A stretch of 64,000 bases of DNA, taken from Rufibacter hautae. Lineage in GTDB: Bacteria; Bacteroidota; Bacteroidia; Cytophagales; Hymenobacteraceae. Positions 62,452 to 64,000 of this stretch are shown here, in pieces (position 1 is the stretch's first letter; the number at the start of each line of letters is the position of its first letter). The DNA is taken from positions 868,001-932,000 of the forward strand of contig NZ_VKKY01000002.1 in assembly GCF_008271695.1 (NCBI RefSeq), read 5' to 3'. The position numbers and the translations under genes were made by a program. The notes under the pieces are model-generated. The model had not been told where the DNA came from. It saw nothing but the letters and a program-made list of their open reading frames with translations, and did not search any database.

Positions 62452-63907
62452 TCCCAAAGACTGGGACCTTGACATAGAGGATGTAGAGGTGGTAGATGCG
62501 CAGCGTTATCTCACCGATCCGGCTTACACAGAAATAAAAAGCGCCCGCATCTTCAACCTTTGCCGGTCTTACAAATACCAGAGCAGCGGTTATTATGTCT
62601 CACTTTTAGCCGAAGCCCGGGGTCACAGGGCCATCCCCAACGTGACCACCATTCAGGATCTGAAATCGCAGACCATTGTAAGGGCCATCACCGATGAGAT
62701 CAATGAGACCATCCAGAAAAGTTTGTCCAAGCTCAAGTCCAAGAATTTTACGCTTAGTATTTACTTCGGGCAGAACGTGGCCAAGCAGTATGAAAAATTG
62801 AGCAAGCAACTGCACGACCTCTTTCAGGCACCGCTCCTCAGGGCGCAATTTGTGTTCAACAAAGAATGGACGCTGGAGAGCATAAATCCAATTCCGGTAA
62901 ACGAAGTGCCCGAGCACCATTTGCGGGACCTGTACAATTTCGCGAAAGCCTACTTTGCCCGTAACCGGTTCTCCAATATCCGGACGAACAAGAAGATCTA
63001 TGACCTGGCCATTCTGGTGAACCACGCGGACAGTGACCCGCCGTCAAACGACAAAGCGATCCAGAATTTCATTGATGCCGCCGAAAGCCTGGGCTTCTAC
63101 ACCGAGCTGATCACCAAAGAAGACTACCGCCGGCTGTCAGAGTTTGATGCCCTGTTCATCAGGGAAACCACCTCCGTAAACCACCATACCTACCGTTTTG
63201 CCAGAAGAGCCCACGCCGATGGATTGGTAGTGATTGATGATCCGGTGTCTATCCTGCGGTGCACGAACAAGGTGTACCTGGCCGAGCTGCTTTCCAAAGC
63301 CAAGGTGAACATCCCCAAAAGCATGATCATCCACCGCGATAATTGCTGCAAGGTGGTGGAAGAATTAGGGCTTCCATGCGTACTCAAAAAACCAGATTCT
63401 TCTTTCTCCCAAGGCGTGGTGAAAGTGAAAACCGAGGAAGAATTGGCTGATCAGCTGAAGGAGATGCTGTCTGAGTCTGACCTGATCATAGGGCAGGAGT
63501 TCACGCCCACGGAGTTTGACTGGCGCATTGGCGTGCTGGACAAACAGCCGCTCTATGCCTGCAAGTATTTTATGGCCAAAGACCACTGGCAGATTTATAA
63601 TTGGGAGGGAAAAAAGAAGGACGTGACCGGCAACTTTGAGACCGTACCCTTTGAAGATGTGCCGTTCTTTGTGCTCCATACCGCATTGAAGGCCGCCAAC
63701 CTTATTGGCGACGGTTTGTACGGCGTAGACGTAAAGGAAATTGACGGCAAGGCCTACGTGATTGAAGTCAATGACAACCCCAACATTGACCAAGGCGTGG
63801 AAGACCGCATTTTAAAAAAAGATCTGTACCTGACCATCCTTAAATCCATTAAACGGCGGATAGACAGCCAAAAAAATCTGAATGGCAATGAGCAGCGCCT
63901 CTCCTAA
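62426..63907 (+). CDS. RimK-family ATP-grasp ligase with N-terminal RLAN-type domain
   Basis: 493 residues from the ATG at 62426, which lies inside the peptidase gene. The N-terminal part (about 1-180) looks like the domain that precedes many RimK-like ligases (LVVVNNPKDWDLDIEDVEVV, SYKYQSSGYYVSLLAEARGH). The ATP-grasp part (about 290-480) has CVLKKPDSSFSQGV, IGQEFTPTEFDWRIGVL and YVIEVNDNPNIDQG. The family joins amino acids or peptides to a carboxylate. It overlaps the next gene by 20 bases. Confidence 0.88.
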   Translation: MRKLVVVNNPKDWDLDIEDVEVVDAQRYLTDPAYTEIKSARIFNLCRSYKYQSSGYYVSLLAEARGHRAIPNVTTIQDLKSQTIVRAITDEINETIQKSLSKLKSKNFTLSIYFGQNVAKQYEKLSKQLHDLFQAPLLRAQFVFNKEWTLESINPIPVNEVPEHHLRDLYNFAKAYFARNRFSNIRTNKKIYDLAILVNHADSDPPSNDKAIQNFIDAAESLGFYTELITKEDYRRLSEFDALFIRETTSVNHHTYRFARRAHADGLVVIDDPVSILRCTNKVYLAELLSKAKVNIPKSMIIHRDNCCKVVEELGLPCVLKKPDSSFSQGVVKVKTEEELADQLKEMLSESDLIIGQEFTPTEFDWRIGVLDKQPLYACKYFMAKDHWQIYNWEGKKKDVTGNFETVPFEDVPFFVLHTALKAANLIGDGLYGVDVKEIDGKAYVIEVNDNPNIDQGVEDRILKKDLYLTILKSIKRRIDSQKNLNGNEQRLS

Positions 63908-64000
63908 ACTAGGTTTGTTCCAGGGCTACGGCGTAGAAATGGAATACATGATTGTAGACCGAGATACGCTCCAGGTGAAGCCCATCTCAGACGAAGTCCT
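63888..64000 (+). CDS. GCS2-family carboxylate-amine ligase (3' partial)
   Basis: Only the first 37 codons are in the window. The translated start GLFQGYGVEMEYMIVD with KPISDEVL matches the N-terminus of glutamate-cysteine ligase family 2 proteins, whose GxExE motif binds ATP-Mg. The 20-base overlap with the RimK-like gene shows tight coupling. The rest must be read beyond the window. Confidence 0.75.
   Translation, partial: MSSASPKLGLFQGYGVEMEYMIVDRDTLQVKPISDEV

Overview
The window is chromosomal DNA of a member of the Bacteroidota, most likely order Cytophagales, family Hymenobacteraceae (Rufibacter/Nibribacter-like; the genus is an inference from gene content). Signs are a short 287-residue primary sigma factor, TAnnTTTG/TTG promoters, very few Shine-Dalgarno sequences, a type IX secretion sorting domain, DUF5686 and DUF2911 proteins, HU-CCDC81/SPOR protein, bacillithiol BshB1 and TonB-linked outer membrane proteins. 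It is mainly housekeeping sequence. I see no prophage, insertion sequence or CRISPR array.

Layout. 0-4.1 kb: parE (5' cut off) and parC. 4.2-8.9 kb: a TPR protein, a DUF5686 outer membrane protein and a TPR lipoprotein. 8.9-12.2 kb: thrS-infC-rpmI-rplT. 12.2-16.7 kb: an AT-rich stretch holding one large secreted glycosidase-like protein and a tRNA-Met. 16.9-25.7 kb: START-like protein, LptF/G permease, rpsO-pnp, rpoD, trxB, an M23 peptidase and bshB1. 25.9-31.9 kb: accC, an alpha-oxoamine synthase, a histone H1-like protein, tyrS and holA. 32.1-42.1 kb: a probable operon of TPR protein, outer membrane barrel, HU-CCDC81/SPOR, ExbB, ExbD and TonB-like protein, then folC and trmB. 42.4-49.4 kb: a TrpF-like protein, mnmA, a lipoprotein, rpe, a TonB-dependent receptor and a DUF2911 protein. 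49.6-57.4 kb: a complete histidine operon (hisG-D-C-B-H-A-F-IE) preceded by an unannotated 29-codon leader peptide with five His codons. 57.4-61.4 kb: two hydrolases, an HD protein, a small lipoprotein-like protein, a TetR regulator with a visible operator, and a LytTR response regulator. 61.7-64 kb: the start of a C39-like peptidase / RimK ATP-grasp / GCS2 ligase operon that runs off the edge.

The intergenic DNA is the most unusual part. It has (i) a family of hairpins with a shared core and locus-specific but self-complementary outer arms, (ii) degenerate tandem arrays with a strict 8-bp register, found as inverted pairs next to gene ends, and (iii) a roughly 110-bp REP-like hairpin and other palindromes inside the his operon. 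The main candidates for less-described biology are the his attenuator, the octamer arrays, the hairpin family and the C39/RimK/GCS2 ligase operon.
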